Shown here: piece by piece, positions 34,160-41,972 of the stretch
Position numbering within the stretch: position 1 is the stretch's first letter
Layout of the letters: each line of letters starts with the position of its first letter
Assembly (NCBI RefSeq): GCF_900115695.1
Contig: NZ_FOXK01000002.1
Coordinates: 310,001-374,000, forward strand
DNA from: Ectopseudomonas toyotomiensis
GTDB lineage: Bacteria; Pseudomonadota; Gammaproteobacteria; Pseudomonadales; Pseudomonadaceae
Length of the DNA: 64,000 bases
Direction: 5' to 3'
Notes under the pieces: model-generated
What the model saw: only the letters and a program-made list of their open reading frames with translations
Database searches by the model: none
Told to the model about the DNA's origin: nothing
Made by a program: the position numbers and the translations under genes

Positions 34160-35157
34160 CTGCGTTCGAACACCGCCAGAGCGCCCACTGCGAAAGTGGC
34201 GTCATGGCCAGCCTGCTAACCCACGCCGGTCTGCCGATGAGCGAGCCGATGGCTTTCGGCCTGGCGTCGGGTCTGGCCTTCGCTTACCTGCCGATCGTCA
34301 AGCTTGGTGGTATGCCGTTGATTGCCTACCGCATGCCGCCGCGTCACCTGATCAAGACCCTGAGCAAACGCCTCGGCGTGCGCCTGACCAGCCGGACCTT
34401 TTCCAACCCCGAGCAGGGCCGCATGGCGCTGGATGCGGCGTTGGATAGTGGGCGCCTCGCCGGTCTGCAGAGCTCGGTATTCTGGCTGCCGTACTTTCCG
34501 CCGGAGATGCGCTTTCATTTCAATGCGCACAACCTGCTCGCCTATGGGCGCGAGGGTGACGAGTACCTGCTCAGCGATCCGGTGTTCGAGGCGCCGGTAC
34601 GTTGTGCCAGTGCCGACCTGCAGAAGGCGCGCTTCGCCAAGGGCGCGCTGGCGGCCAAGGGCCTGATGTACTACCTCGACGACGTGTCGCCGGATCAGGA
34701 CTGGGAGCGCCTGATCCGCCAGAGCGTGCTGTCCACCTCACGCATCCTCGACGGTATGCCGCTGCCGTGGATCGGTATTCGTGGCATCCAGCACCTGGCC
34801 AAATGCGTCGAGTCGCTCGACCCGGCGCAGGCCAAGTACAACCGTCTGTACCTCACCCATATCGTGCGCATGCAGGAAGAGATCGGCACCGGCGGTGCGG
34901 GTTTCCGTTTCATGTACGCCAGCTTCCTGCAGGAGGCCGGTGAGAAGATCGGCGATGCCAGCCTGCGGGACGCTTCGGTGCGGCTCACGGCGGTGGGCGA
35001 CGACTGGCGCCAGTTCGCCTCGGCCTGCGTGCGTGCCAGCCGGAGCAAGGGCGAGGCGCCGGACTTCAGGTCGATTGCCGAGATGCTCCGTGGCATCGCC
35101 GGGCAGGAGCGGGTATTGATGAAGGAACTGGGTGCCTGGGCCAAGCGCAAGGGGTGA
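34156..35157 (+). CDS. BtrH N-terminal domain protein, putative acyltransferase
   Basis: 333 residues from the ATG at 34156. The N-terminal HRQSAHCESGVMASLL (His11, Cys12) and FNAHNLLAYGREGDEYLLSDP are typical of the BtrH_N cysteine-protease-like fold. BtrH moves an aminoacyl group from an ACP to an aminoglycoside in butirosin synthesis. By analogy this protein may release an acyl chain from the cluster ACP onto an acceptor. A separate helical C-terminal domain (from about 190) follows. It ends the forward-strand operon. Confidence 0.7.
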   Translation: MTAFEHRQSAHCESGVMASLLTHAGLPMSEPMAFGLASGLAFAYLPIVKLGGMPLIAYRMPPRHLIKTLSKRLGVRLTSRTFSNPEQGRMALDAALDSGRLAGLQSSVFWLPYFPPEMRFHFNAHNLLAYGREGDEYLLSDPVFEAPVRCASADLQKARFAKGALAAKGLMYYLDDVSPDQDWERLIRQSVLSTSRILDGMPLPWIGIRGIQHLAKCVESLDPAQAKYNRLYLTHIVRMQEEIGTGGAGFRFMYASFLQEAGEKIGDASLRDASVRLTAVGDDWRQFASACVRASRSKGEAPDFRSIAEMLRGIAGQERVLMKELGAWAKRKG

Positions 35158-35190
35158 GGTGGGTGCTCTTTGCGTGCTGAGAGGCTGGTT

Positions 35191-35334
35191 GTGGTGGGCT
35201 GATGCGGAACGCCGCCCGGCCCACCCTACAGCTAGGCCCGTTTTCGGTATGGCGCTGTGAAACGGTAGACGGGTAAAGCGTCTTCCACCCTGCAACTGCA
35301 GTAACCGTAGGGTGGGCTTCAGCCCACCAATGCC
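35191..35334. repeat. Intergenic inverted repeat of the GTAGGGTGGGC family
   Basis: GGCCCACCCTAC (35219-35230) pairs with GTAGGGTGGGCT (35307-35318), and each arm has an internal dyad such as GTGGGCTTCAGCCCAC. It fills the gap between convergent BtrH-like and chain-length-factor-like genes. It is related in style to the elements at 901 and 52559. Confidence 0.6.
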
Positions 35335-35348
35335 ATCGATAAGTCAGG

Positions 35349-35900
35349 CTAGAACTGCAGTTGCAGGACTTCGATGCCTGCCGTCAGCCCGGCAAAATCC
35401 AGTGCTTTCGTGGCAGCTTCGACCAGCACAGCCTGTGCCTGAAAATCCCCGTTTTCGTCGATCACCACCAGCAACGCCTGGCTGATCGCGCCATCGGCCA
35501 GATCAAGGGCGGCCAGCATCTGTAGCTGTTTCCACACATTGGCCCCGGCGCCGATAAACAGGTTCGGCCCTTCCAGCCCCAACTGCGAGGCGACATGGAA
35601 GCCTGCCGCGTTGCTGACGCTGTTGACGAATTCGAAGGGCTTGGGCTGGCGCTGATGCACGCAGACCGCATCGAGCAGTGCGCCCATGGTGGCGCGGGCC
35701 GGGTGGCGCGAGGCTAGATAGAGGCCGCAATCGCTACGCACATGCGCCTTGAGTGGCGCGCTGCACAGCAGTGCTTGCAGGATCATGCGGTCTATGCGCC
35801 GTGGCGGCGCGGCCAGCCACTGGCCCAGCGCGACCTTGAGATCTTTGTCGGAGCAGCTCGCTTCTCCGCGCACGCTGCAGGCGGCGATGACCGGCTTCAT
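35349..35900 (-). CDS. Beta-ketoacyl synthase chain-length-factor-like protein (second set)
   Basis: 183 residues. It resembles the short ketosynthase N-terminal-like family (PF13723) that pairs with type II ketosynthases as a chain length factor, with FEFVNSVSNAAGFHVASQLGLEGPN near the place of a KS active site but no catalytic Cys there. Its start overlaps the following ketosynthase by four bases, so the two are likely a heterodimer. Short for a full CLF, but comparable to ApeC-type proteins. Confidence 0.7.
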   Translation of the reverse strand: MKPVIAACSVRGEASCSDKDLKVALGQWLAAPPRRIDRMILQALLCSAPLKAHVRSDCGLYLASRHPARATMGALLDAVCVHQRQPKPFEFVNSVSNAAGFHVASQLGLEGPNLFIGAGANVWKQLQMLAALDLADGAISQALLVVIDENGDFQAQAVLVEAATKALDFAGLTAGIEVLQLQF

Positions 35901-37009
35901 GCTTGGGCTCCCGTGCAGCGCTGCAGTATCAGGCTGGCATTGTTACCACCGAAGCCGAAGAAGTTGGCCAGCAGCAGGCTGTTCGCTGCGATGCTGGTTG
36001 GCTGGGCACTGAGCGGCAGCAGGGCTTCGGCGGCGTAGCCCACGCCTGGCAGGCTGGTGAGGTTTTCCACCAGCAGCAGGGTTTCGCTGAGACCGCAGGC
36101 GCCCAGGGTATGGCCGAGCCAGGGTTTGAGTACGCACAGCGGCGGCAGCGTGTCGCCGAACAGCAGGCGCACGCCATTACTCTCTGCGCGGTCATTGGCA
36201 CCTGTGGCCGTGCCATGCAGCTTCACCAGGCCGATCTGTTCGGCATCGACACCGGCGCTGCGCAGGGCCTCGCGCATCACCCAGTCGATATGGCTACCGT
36301 CTTCGCGGGTGGTGGTCAGGTTGCTGGTATCGCAGGCGCTGAAGCCGCCGAGCAGCTTCGCCAGTGGCGCCTCGCCGGGCACCCGCGCCAGCAGAGTCGC
36401 AGCATAGGCTTCGCCGAGAATCAGGCCGTCGCGCTCCGGGTGGAAGGGCCGGTAGGCGCCGCTCGGGCTGGTCAGGTCGAGGGCGCCGAAGCCTTGCTGG
36501 GCGATGGCGCTGGGCGTTTCGAAGGCCAGTACCAGCACACGTTCGTACAGTCCGGCGGCGAGCATCCGTGCGCCGTACAGCAGGCCGTTGGCGGCGCTGG
36601 TGCAGGCGGTATTGAGGGTGAAGGCATCGGCGAAGCCCCAGCGTTGGCGCAGGTTTTTGGCCAGCAGGTCGAGCGGGGTCGAATGATCCGGGCGAAAACC
36701 GCCTTCTGCAGCGATCAGTTGTTCGAGGTCGTCGATATCCAGGCTGGTGCTGGCGATGATCAACAGGCAGTCATCCAGCTTGCCCGTCTGTCCGCCCAGT
36801 GTTTCGCCGAGCAGTCGGTCGCAGCGCTGCTGGCGGCTTTCACCGTTGCTGTTGACGACGGCCAGATAGGGGCGCGGCTGCTGCAGCTCATGCAGCAGAA
36901 ACGAGCTCGGCACAGGCAGTTGGCCGGCTTGCAGGGCTGCGCTGGCAGCGTGCAGGTCGGTGCCAAGGGCGCTGTGCAGGGCGCCGCGCTGGAGATAGAT
37001 GGGCGTCAC
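35897..37009 (-). CDS. Beta-ketoacyl-ACP synthase (second set)
   Basis: 370-residue thiolase-fold ketosynthase with the full KAS II triad: Cys136 (NTACTSAANG), His265 (KLHGTATG) and His300 (GHTLGACG). It is preceded by its own ACP gene (four-base overlap) and followed by a CLF-like gene, forming a minimal type II PKS that is separate from the APE one. It should elongate the chain used by the DarB-like enzyme or by BtrH. Product length cannot be read from sequence. Confidence 0.82.
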   Translation of the reverse strand: MTPIYLQRGALHSALGTDLHAASAALQAGQLPVPSSFLLHELQQPRPYLAVVNSNGESRQQRCDRLLGETLGGQTGKLDDCLLIIASTSLDIDDLEQLIAAEGGFRPDHSTPLDLLAKNLRQRWGFADAFTLNTACTSAANGLLYGARMLAAGLYERVLVLAFETPSAIAQQGFGALDLTSPSGAYRPFHPERDGLILGEAYAATLLARVPGEAPLAKLLGGFSACDTSNLTTTREDGSHIDWVMREALRSAGVDAEQIGLVKLHGTATGANDRAESNGVRLLFGDTLPPLCVLKPWLGHTLGACGLSETLLLVENLTSLPGVGYAAEALLPLSAQPTSIAANSLLLANFFGFGGNNASLILQRCTGAQA

Positions 37010-37272
37010 TTTTGTTGCCTGATAAAGGCCGCGATGCTGGCGATGCTGTTGAGAATACGCCGTCCATCCTTGGCGCCCTCGATGCGAACGCCATAGTGCT
37101 GCTGCAGGGCCAGGGAGACCTGTAGAGCATCGAGACTATCCATGGCGATACGGCTCTGTTGACCGAGCAGCGGCTCGTCATCGGCGATGCTCTGCCAGTC
37201 GATGTCGTCTTCCTTGTCGCACTCACGGATCAGCAATTGCTTGAGTTCTTGTTCTAGTAGTGTGTGGTCCAT
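37006..37272 (-). CDS. Acyl carrier protein (second set)
   Basis: 88 residues. Phosphopantetheine attachment Ser46 lies in MDSLDAL. The family four-helix pattern and acidic surface (CDKEDDIDW) are present. It overlaps both the ABC permease (19 bases) and the ketosynthase (four bases). It is probably the chain carrier for the neighbouring ketosynthase and BtrH-like protein. Confidence 0.85.
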   Translation of the reverse strand: MDHTLLEQELKQLLIRECDKEDDIDWQSIADDEPLLGQQSRIAMDSLDALQVSLALQQHYGVRIEGAKDGRRILNSIASIAAFIRQQK

Positions 37273-38444
37273 TGCGTTTGCTGCACTCGTTTGCGGAACA
37301 GGTAAAGCCCGACGCCGCCCAGGAGGATGGCGAACAGCATAAGACGGGCACAGTCAGGGGCGATGTCGGCGAGCGTTCCCTGGCCCACCAGCAGGGTCAG
37401 GAAGGCGTCCAGCGCCCAGCTCATCGGCGAGATTTCTGCCAGTTGGCTCATGGCCTCGGGCATCACGCTCTTGGGCACCATGATGCCGCCGATTGCGGCG
37501 AGGATGATATTGAGGCCACCACCAAGCAGCAACGCCTGTTCGCCACTGCGCGCCAGCGAAGCCAGGAAAAGCCCCAGGCTGCAGGCGGCCAGGCTCAGGC
37601 TCAGGGCCAGCAGCGCATAGGCCAGTGGCGCGCCGGGAAGGCTCAGGCCGCTCAGCCCGAGCAGCGGTAGCACGTATACGCCGATGGCCAGCAGCAAGGT
37701 GAACTGCAACAGGTTGATCACCAGGTAGGGCAGCAGTTTGCTCAGCACCAGGGTGGCAGGGCTCAGGCCCAGTGCGCGGAAACGCAGCAGCGCGCCGCTT
37801 TGCTGTTCGCGCTGGAAGCCGCCGGCCATCGGCAGGGCGACGAAGAACATGCCGAAGATCAGCCAGGCCGGCACGCTCAACTGGCTGGCGTTGGCCTTGC
37901 CGCTGAGCTCGCCGCTGGCCAGCACCTGCAGCTCGCTGAGCTGGCTCTGGGTACGCTGGCGGATGAGTTGCAGGCGCTGCTCTGCGTTCATGTCCTGCGG
38001 CAGTGCGTCGCTGTCTTCCAGATAGGCGAGCAGGCGGGTCTGGGCCAGGGCGATGTTGACCGCGGCGCGCAGGCGCTGACGGGTCTGATTGTCAACGCGT
38101 GCGGGATAGGTCAGTGCGGGGCCTGTGTGCGGTGTATCCAGCAGTGTCTCGCTAAAGTCATCGGCAAGGATGATGTGCGGCAGCGCTTCGTCGCTGCTGA
38201 CGAGCACCCGGCTGCCCGGCAACTGCTCCTGCAACGCCTGCTGGAAGAACGCACTGGCCTCGCTGTGCTGCGGAGCCTCGAGCACAAGGTCGAGGGGCGA
38301 CGGCTGGTCGCTCAGGTAGTTGGACAGCGCGGCGGCCATCAGCACGAGAAACAGGATCGGCATGATGAACAGCACCGCCAGCGCATGCGGGTCGCGCAGC
38401 AGCAGCAGGCATTCCTTGCGTACCAGCGCCAGCAACGGGGTCAC
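37254..38444 (-). CDS. ABC-2 type transporter permease
   Basis: 396 residues from GTG at 38444, which overlaps the ATPase stop in a GTGA arrangement; the open frame upstream of it is a shadow. One helix near the N-terminus (ALAVLFIMPILFLVLMAAAL) precedes a large extracytoplasmic domain (about 45-180), then five to six helices (LIFGMFFVALPMA onward): the NatB/YhhJ exporter topology. With the adjacent ATPase it should export a product of this gene set or a lipid carrier. Confidence 0.82.
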   Translation of the reverse strand: MTPLLALVRKECLLLLRDPHALAVLFIMPILFLVLMAAALSNYLSDQPSPLDLVLEAPQHSEASAFFQQALQEQLPGSRVLVSSDEALPHIILADDFSETLLDTPHTGPALTYPARVDNQTRQRLRAAVNIALAQTRLLAYLEDSDALPQDMNAEQRLQLIRQRTQSQLSELQVLASGELSGKANASQLSVPAWLIFGMFFVALPMAGGFQREQQSGALLRFRALGLSPATLVLSKLLPYLVINLLQFTLLLAIGVYVLPLLGLSGLSLPGAPLAYALLALSLSLAACSLGLFLASLARSGEQALLLGGGLNIILAAIGGIMVPKSVMPEAMSQLAEISPMSWALDAFLTLLVGQGTLADIAPDCARLMLFAILLGGVGLYLFRKRVQQTQWTTHY

Positions 38445-39325
38445 AGGCGGCCTCCGTTGAGGCTCAGGTAGAGCTGCTCCAAAGAGGGCCGGCCAAAGCG
38501 CAGCAAGCTCGGTGGGTTCGGCTGCGCGGCGAGGAACTGGGTGATCACCAGCAATTGCTGGCTGTCCAGATTGCCGATGCGCAGACCATCCGGCAGCGTC
38601 TCGGCGCTCAGTTGCAGCTGGTCGAGCAGTTGCTGAAAGCCGGCGGGAACCTGCTCCGGCCATTCCAGCAACAGGCCGTGGCCGCCGTCGAGCAGTTGCT
38701 GCTTGTCGACATCGAGGCGCACCTTGCCTTCATGCAGCAGCAGGATGCGCCCAGCCACGCGCTCGACCTCGTCCAGATAGTGGCTGGTGTAGATCACCCC
38801 ATGGCCTTCCGCAGCAAGTCGCTCGACGGCATCGAGCAGCAGTTGCCGGCTGCCGGCATCGACGCCGACTGTGGCTTCATCGAACAGATACAGGCGCGCG
38901 GGCTGCAAAAGGCCGATGGCGAAATTCAGACGACGTTGCTCGCCACCGGACAGGCGTGCGGCGCGACGCGGCAGCTTGTCTTCGAGGGCGCAGCTGGCGA
39001 TGCAAAGTTCCAGGCGCTGGCGGCGCTGGGTACCCTGCAGGCAGTACAGATCAGCGAACAGCGCGAGATTCTCGGCAACCGTCAGTTCGGCGTAGAACGC
39101 CAGTTGCTGTGGCACCAGGCCCAGGCTGCGCGGCCCATTCCAGCGGATTTCGCCCTGCTGCACGGCCAGGGTCTCGCTGAGCAGCGCGAGCAGGGTGGTC
39201 TTGCCGGCGCCGTTGCTGCCGAGCAGGCCCAGGCACTGGCCTTCCTGCAATTGCAGGTCGATGCCGTGCAGGGCGAAAGTTTCTGCGCCTGGGTAGCGAA
39301 AACTGACGCCACGTAGCTCAAGCAC
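38441..39325 (-). CDS. ABC transporter ATP-binding protein
   Basis: 294 residues. Walker A is GSNGAGKT (36-43), signature LSGGE (125-129), Walker B LYLFDEATVGVD and the switch YTSHY. The class is drug/polysaccharide-type (CcmA/NatA). The C-terminal 90 residues form an extension common in exporters. It is coupled to the permease by a four-base overlap and to the dehydratase-like gene by eight bases. Confidence 0.88.
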   Translation of the reverse strand: MLELRGVSFRYPGAETFALHGIDLQLQEGQCLGLLGSNGAGKTTLLALLSETLAVQQGEIRWNGPRSLGLVPQQLAFYAELTVAENLALFADLYCLQGTQRRQRLELCIASCALEDKLPRRAARLSGGEQRRLNFAIGLLQPARLYLFDEATVGVDAGSRQLLLDAVERLAAEGHGVIYTSHYLDEVERVAGRILLLHEGKVRLDVDKQQLLDGGHGLLLEWPEQVPAGFQQLLDQLQLSAETLPDGLRIGNLDSQQLLVITQFLAAQPNPPSLLRFGRPSLEQLYLSLNGGRL

Positions 39326-39722
39326 GAACGAGCACCAGCAACAGTTTGCCGTCCAGCAGCGGTTGGCTACCGGCCTGGATGGCGAATGCGTAGAGCGCGC
39401 CGGCCGGGCTCAACGCCTCCTGCTGGGCGCTGACCAGCAGCGGCTCTGCACTGCGTGTGACCGGGTGCAGATTGAGCTGGGAAAGTTTGCCGACCAGGGC
39501 CATTTCAATGGCATCCGCTTCGCCGTATAGGGCACCATGTGCGGCGCAAAGTTGGGCGGCGGCTTCGAACAGCAGGCAAGGCGAGGCATTTTCGCCAAGC
39601 TTGTCGAGGTGATGCCAAGCGCTGAGACCGCGGATATTGAGGCTATCGTGATCGACCAATGCATCCAGCCAGAGCGCGTCGCCCTGGTGTGGCAGCAGTG
39701 TGTGCAGTTGGGTGCGATCCAT
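39318..39722 (-). CDS. Hotdog-fold dehydratase-like protein (ApeP/FabZ-like), second set
   Basis: 134 residues from the ATG at 39722 (MDRTQLHTLLPHQGDALWLDAL); an upstream ATG at 39737 is possible, and longer forms are shadows. The N-terminal LPHQGDALWLD resembles the ApeP start (VPHAGNMVLLDEVLS), and FEAAAQLCAAHGAL is the central hotdog helix. The catalytic His/Glu pair is not clear, so it could be a non-catalytic partner. It opens the reverse-strand operon with the ABC exporter, ACP and ketosynthases. Confidence 0.65.
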   Translation of the reverse strand: MDRTQLHTLLPHQGDALWLDALVDHDSLNIRGLSAWHHLDKLGENASPCLLFEAAAQLCAAHGALYGEADAIEMALVGKLSQLNLHPVTRSAEPLLVSAQQEALSPAGALYAFAIQAGSQPLLDGKLLLVLVRA

Positions 39723-39785
39723 GGCGGGCGGTCGGTGCATACGGGCGACGCAGTGTAACAGAGGCAGGGATAGAGGGAGGATGCA

Positions 39786-40340
39786 GTGACGATCTGGCAG
39801 TGGGTGGCTTTTGTGACGATCAGCGCAGTGCTGGTGGGTATTTCCTGGCGCACCCTGGGTAATCCACGCAGTCACGGGTTCTATCGTTTTCTTGCGTGGG
39901 AGGCGATGGCGTTGATGCTGGTGCTCAATGCGCCATCCTGGTTCGGCGACCGGGGCGAGTTGCATCAGCGCATATCCTGGGTACTGCTGAGTCTTTCTCT
40001 GCTGGTGCTGTTCGCCGGCGTTTATCAGATGCGCCGTTTTGGTCAGGCCGGTGAGCAGCGCCAGGATGATGAGCTATTTGCCTTCGAACGCACGTCGCAA
40101 CTGGTCACGGGCGGCATCTTCCGTTACATCCGGCACCCCATGTACTGCTCGTTGCTGCTGCTGGCCTGGGGCATCGCTTTCAAGCGTATCGATGCGCTGA
40201 TCGTGTTGCTGGCAGTGCTCTCCAGCGTGCTGCTGTGGTGCGCCGCGCGTTGTGAGGAGCGCGAGTGCCTGGCCTATTTCGGCGAGGCCTACCGCGACTA
40301 CATGGGGCGAAGCTGGATGTTCATGCCACTCGTGCTCTGA
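39786..40340 (+). CDS. Isoprenylcysteine/phospholipid methyltransferase-family membrane protein
   Basis: 184 residues, with about five hydrophobic helices. The family motif RYIRHPMYCSLLLLAWG and the C-terminal ECLAYFGEAYRDYMGR are those of ICMT/NnrU-like SAM-dependent membrane methyltransferases. It is the only forward-strand gene between two reverse-strand biosynthetic operons. It may methylate a lipid or polyene product, but this is position-based inference. Confidence 0.72.
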   Translation: MTIWQWVAFVTISAVLVGISWRTLGNPRSHGFYRFLAWEAMALMLVLNAPSWFGDRGELHQRISWVLLSLSLLVLFAGVYQMRRFGQAGEQRQDDELFAFERTSQLVTGGIFRYIRHPMYCSLLLLAWGIAFKRIDALIVLLAVLSSVLLWCAARCEERECLAYFGEAYRDYMGRSWMFMPLVL

Positions 40341-40353
40341 GACCTCAGCGGCT

Positions 40354-40947
40354 CTATTGCCCGCTCTGGTGCTCCAGCAGAAGCTGCCGGTAGGCACGTT
40401 GATAATCCTCATAGCCGAGCTTTTGCTGCTGCAGATCATGCACGCGTTCATCCAGGCTCTTGCGTGGCTCGGCTGTCGAGTGGGTCTGTGTGGGAGGTGG
40501 GGCTGCGCTGCTCAACTGTGCGCTGGCCAGCAGCTCGTCGATGACCGGGTCTATCTTGCTTTTGGTGCCTTGCCATTTCATCAGCGACAGGCCGCCCTTG
40601 CCGCGCAGGTGATAGTTGGCTTTGGCCAGTGTCTGGCGCCGCGGGCCGAGGATGGTGATTTCGGCAGTGGACAGGTACGGCGCCATGTCCCAGGAGCGGC
40701 GGGCGGTGTAAGTCACCACGTAAGGGCAGTCTGCTCTGGGAATCTTCGAGTAAATCTGTGTCTGGATTCCATGCCGTGCGAAACCTTCCTGCAGTACGGG
40801 CACGAAGTCGCTGACCTGAACTTTTGGGTTCTCTTCGATACACATCTGGTCGGCCGCCGCCTTTAGCGGTGTGACCCGGGTAGCAGTGCAACCGCCTAGT
40901 AGGGTTACCGTTGCGAGCAAGGGCAGGGCTATGCGTAGTTTCGACAT
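40354..40947 (-). CDS. Sbal_3080-family lipoprotein
   Basis: 197 residues, with lipobox LGGC at Cys20. The mature part (MCIEENPKVQVSDFVPVLQEGFARHGI, then CPYVVTYTARRSWDMAPYLSTAEI) matches what I recall of the Sbal_3080 family, of unknown function and often found beside polyene-type clusters. A Gln/Glu-rich C-terminal tail resembles a short coiled coil. It follows a terminator, so it may have a separate promoter. Confidence 0.7.
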   Translation of the reverse strand: MSKLRIALPLLATVTLLGGCTATRVTPLKAAADQMCIEENPKVQVSDFVPVLQEGFARHGIQTQIYSKIPRADCPYVVTYTARRSWDMAPYLSTAEITILGPRRQTLAKANYHLRGKGGLSLMKWQGTKSKIDPVIDELLASAQLSSAAPPPTQTHSTAEPRKSLDERVHDLQQQKLGYEDYQRAYRQLLLEHQSGQ

Positions 40948-40969
40948 GGGAGAGGGCTTCCTTGCGTGA

Positions 40970-40994
40970 AAAGGCCACCTCGACGGTGGCCTTT
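40970..40994 (-). terminator. Intrinsic terminator after the secreted YbjQ-like/excinuclease-named gene
   Basis: AAAGGCCACC, loop of five, GGTGGCCTTT: perfect 10-base stem. On the reverse strand the right arm ends in TTTT, so it fits termination of the gene ending at 41015. Confidence 0.85.
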
Positions 40995-41014
40995 GCGTGA
41001 GTGCCGAGCTGGTG

Positions 41015-41455
41015 TCACTTCACCTTGGCGTATTTGGCCTTCAGCGCGACACCGGCCATGATGGCGCCGGCATGGCATTCGTATTTGCTGTCGTCGCGGT
41101 ATTCCTTGTTCTTGTAGTTGCTGGCCAGGTCGACCACTGCGTTGGCTCCGGCGGCCTTGGCGGCGTTCTGCAACTTGATCAGAGCCGATTGCAGAACCCA
41201 GCTGCAGGCTTCCTCATCGCTCTTGTTGAAGGCGTTGGTCTTCTGGCTGGTGGTGACGTTGGCGTTGATGATCTGAGCACCAGCCGGGGTCTTGTTCAGG
41301 TAGAACTTCACCGAACCGTCGAGACGACCAGCCTGGGTGGCTTCGTTGACCACAGACTGGAAGTCGAGGAAGTGGGCGGTGTCGCGCGCCTGGCTGAGGC
41401 CGGGCAGCAGGGCGACGGAGAGAAGTGCGGCAGTAGTCCAGATTTTTGCTTGCAT
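41015..41455 (-). CDS. Secreted protein of the family mis-named excinuclease ATPase subunit
   Basis: 146 residues from the ATG at 41455 (AGGAG-type site upstream; the longer frame is a shadow). The signal peptide MQAKIWTTAALLSVALLPGLSQA is followed by a small domain with ANAVVDLASNYKNKEYRDDSKYECHAG, two mature cysteines and a pattern like YbjQ-type small proteins. Databases often label such proteins excinuclease ATPase subunit, but nothing here resembles UvrA. Function unknown. Confidence 0.65.
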   Translation of the reverse strand: MQAKIWTTAALLSVALLPGLSQARDTAHFLDFQSVVNEATQAGRLDGSVKFYLNKTPAGAQIINANVTTSQKTNAFNKSDEEACSWVLQSALIKLQNAAKAAGANAVVDLASNYKNKEYRDDSKYECHAGAIMAGVALKAKYAKVK

Positions 41456-41556
41456 GGTTATCTCCTTGAATATCACTGTATGTAAAAGCTCGTTCAACGT
41501 CTGCTGCGCTTGGGCCTGTAGCACTGATGAACAGGCCGTTACCAACCAGGCACCTA

Positions 41557-41949
41557 CTAGAAGGACGCCCTGTTCAGTTCCTGCTGGATGCTGCGATCCA
41601 GATTATGGATCCACTTGTTGTAGTTGCGATGGATCTTGCCGTCCTTGTAGCCCAGGTTCTGGCTGTCGCGGTAGCGGATCGAATAGCTCGACGCGCTGTA
41701 GGGAATGGTGATCTCGGCCTGGTGACTGCGTCGCTGAATCAACGCCATGATGTTGCCCCGGTCGGCACGCTCGACCGTCCACTGGCGGCTTTGCAGGGCT
41801 GCGAGAATAGCCCTGCGCATATCATCCTCATTCCTGGCCGCCGAAGTGGGTGTGCGGTTCTCAATGTTCATCACCGGCTTCGACGTACAGGCTGCGACGC
41901 CCAGCAGCAACGCAACGATCAGAGCAAATCGAGTGAAACGAGACATCAT
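41557..41949 (-). CDS. Small lipoprotein, unknown function
   Basis: 130 residues. Lipobox VAAC at Cys21, then a mature part with NEDDMRRAILAALQSRQWTVERADRGNIMALIQRRSHQAEITIPYSASSYSIRY, a compact alpha/beta fold I do not recognise. It lies 23 bases after apeR and probably belongs to the same transcript. The three secreted proteins between 40354 and 41949 form a tail to the APE operon. Confidence 0.65.
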   Translation of the reverse strand: MMSRFTRFALIVALLLGVAACTSKPVMNIENRTPTSAARNEDDMRRAILAALQSRQWTVERADRGNIMALIQRRSHQAEITIPYSASSYSIRYRDSQNLGYKDGKIHRNYNKWIHNLDRSIQQELNRASF

Positions 41950-41972
41950 CCATGTTCCTTGTCAGTTGAAGG

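Noticed and set aside
41015-41455. Excinuclease ATPase subunit as a functional name
   Set aside because: The protein has a signal peptide and no ATP-binding or zinc motifs of UvrA; the label seems a historic database error.
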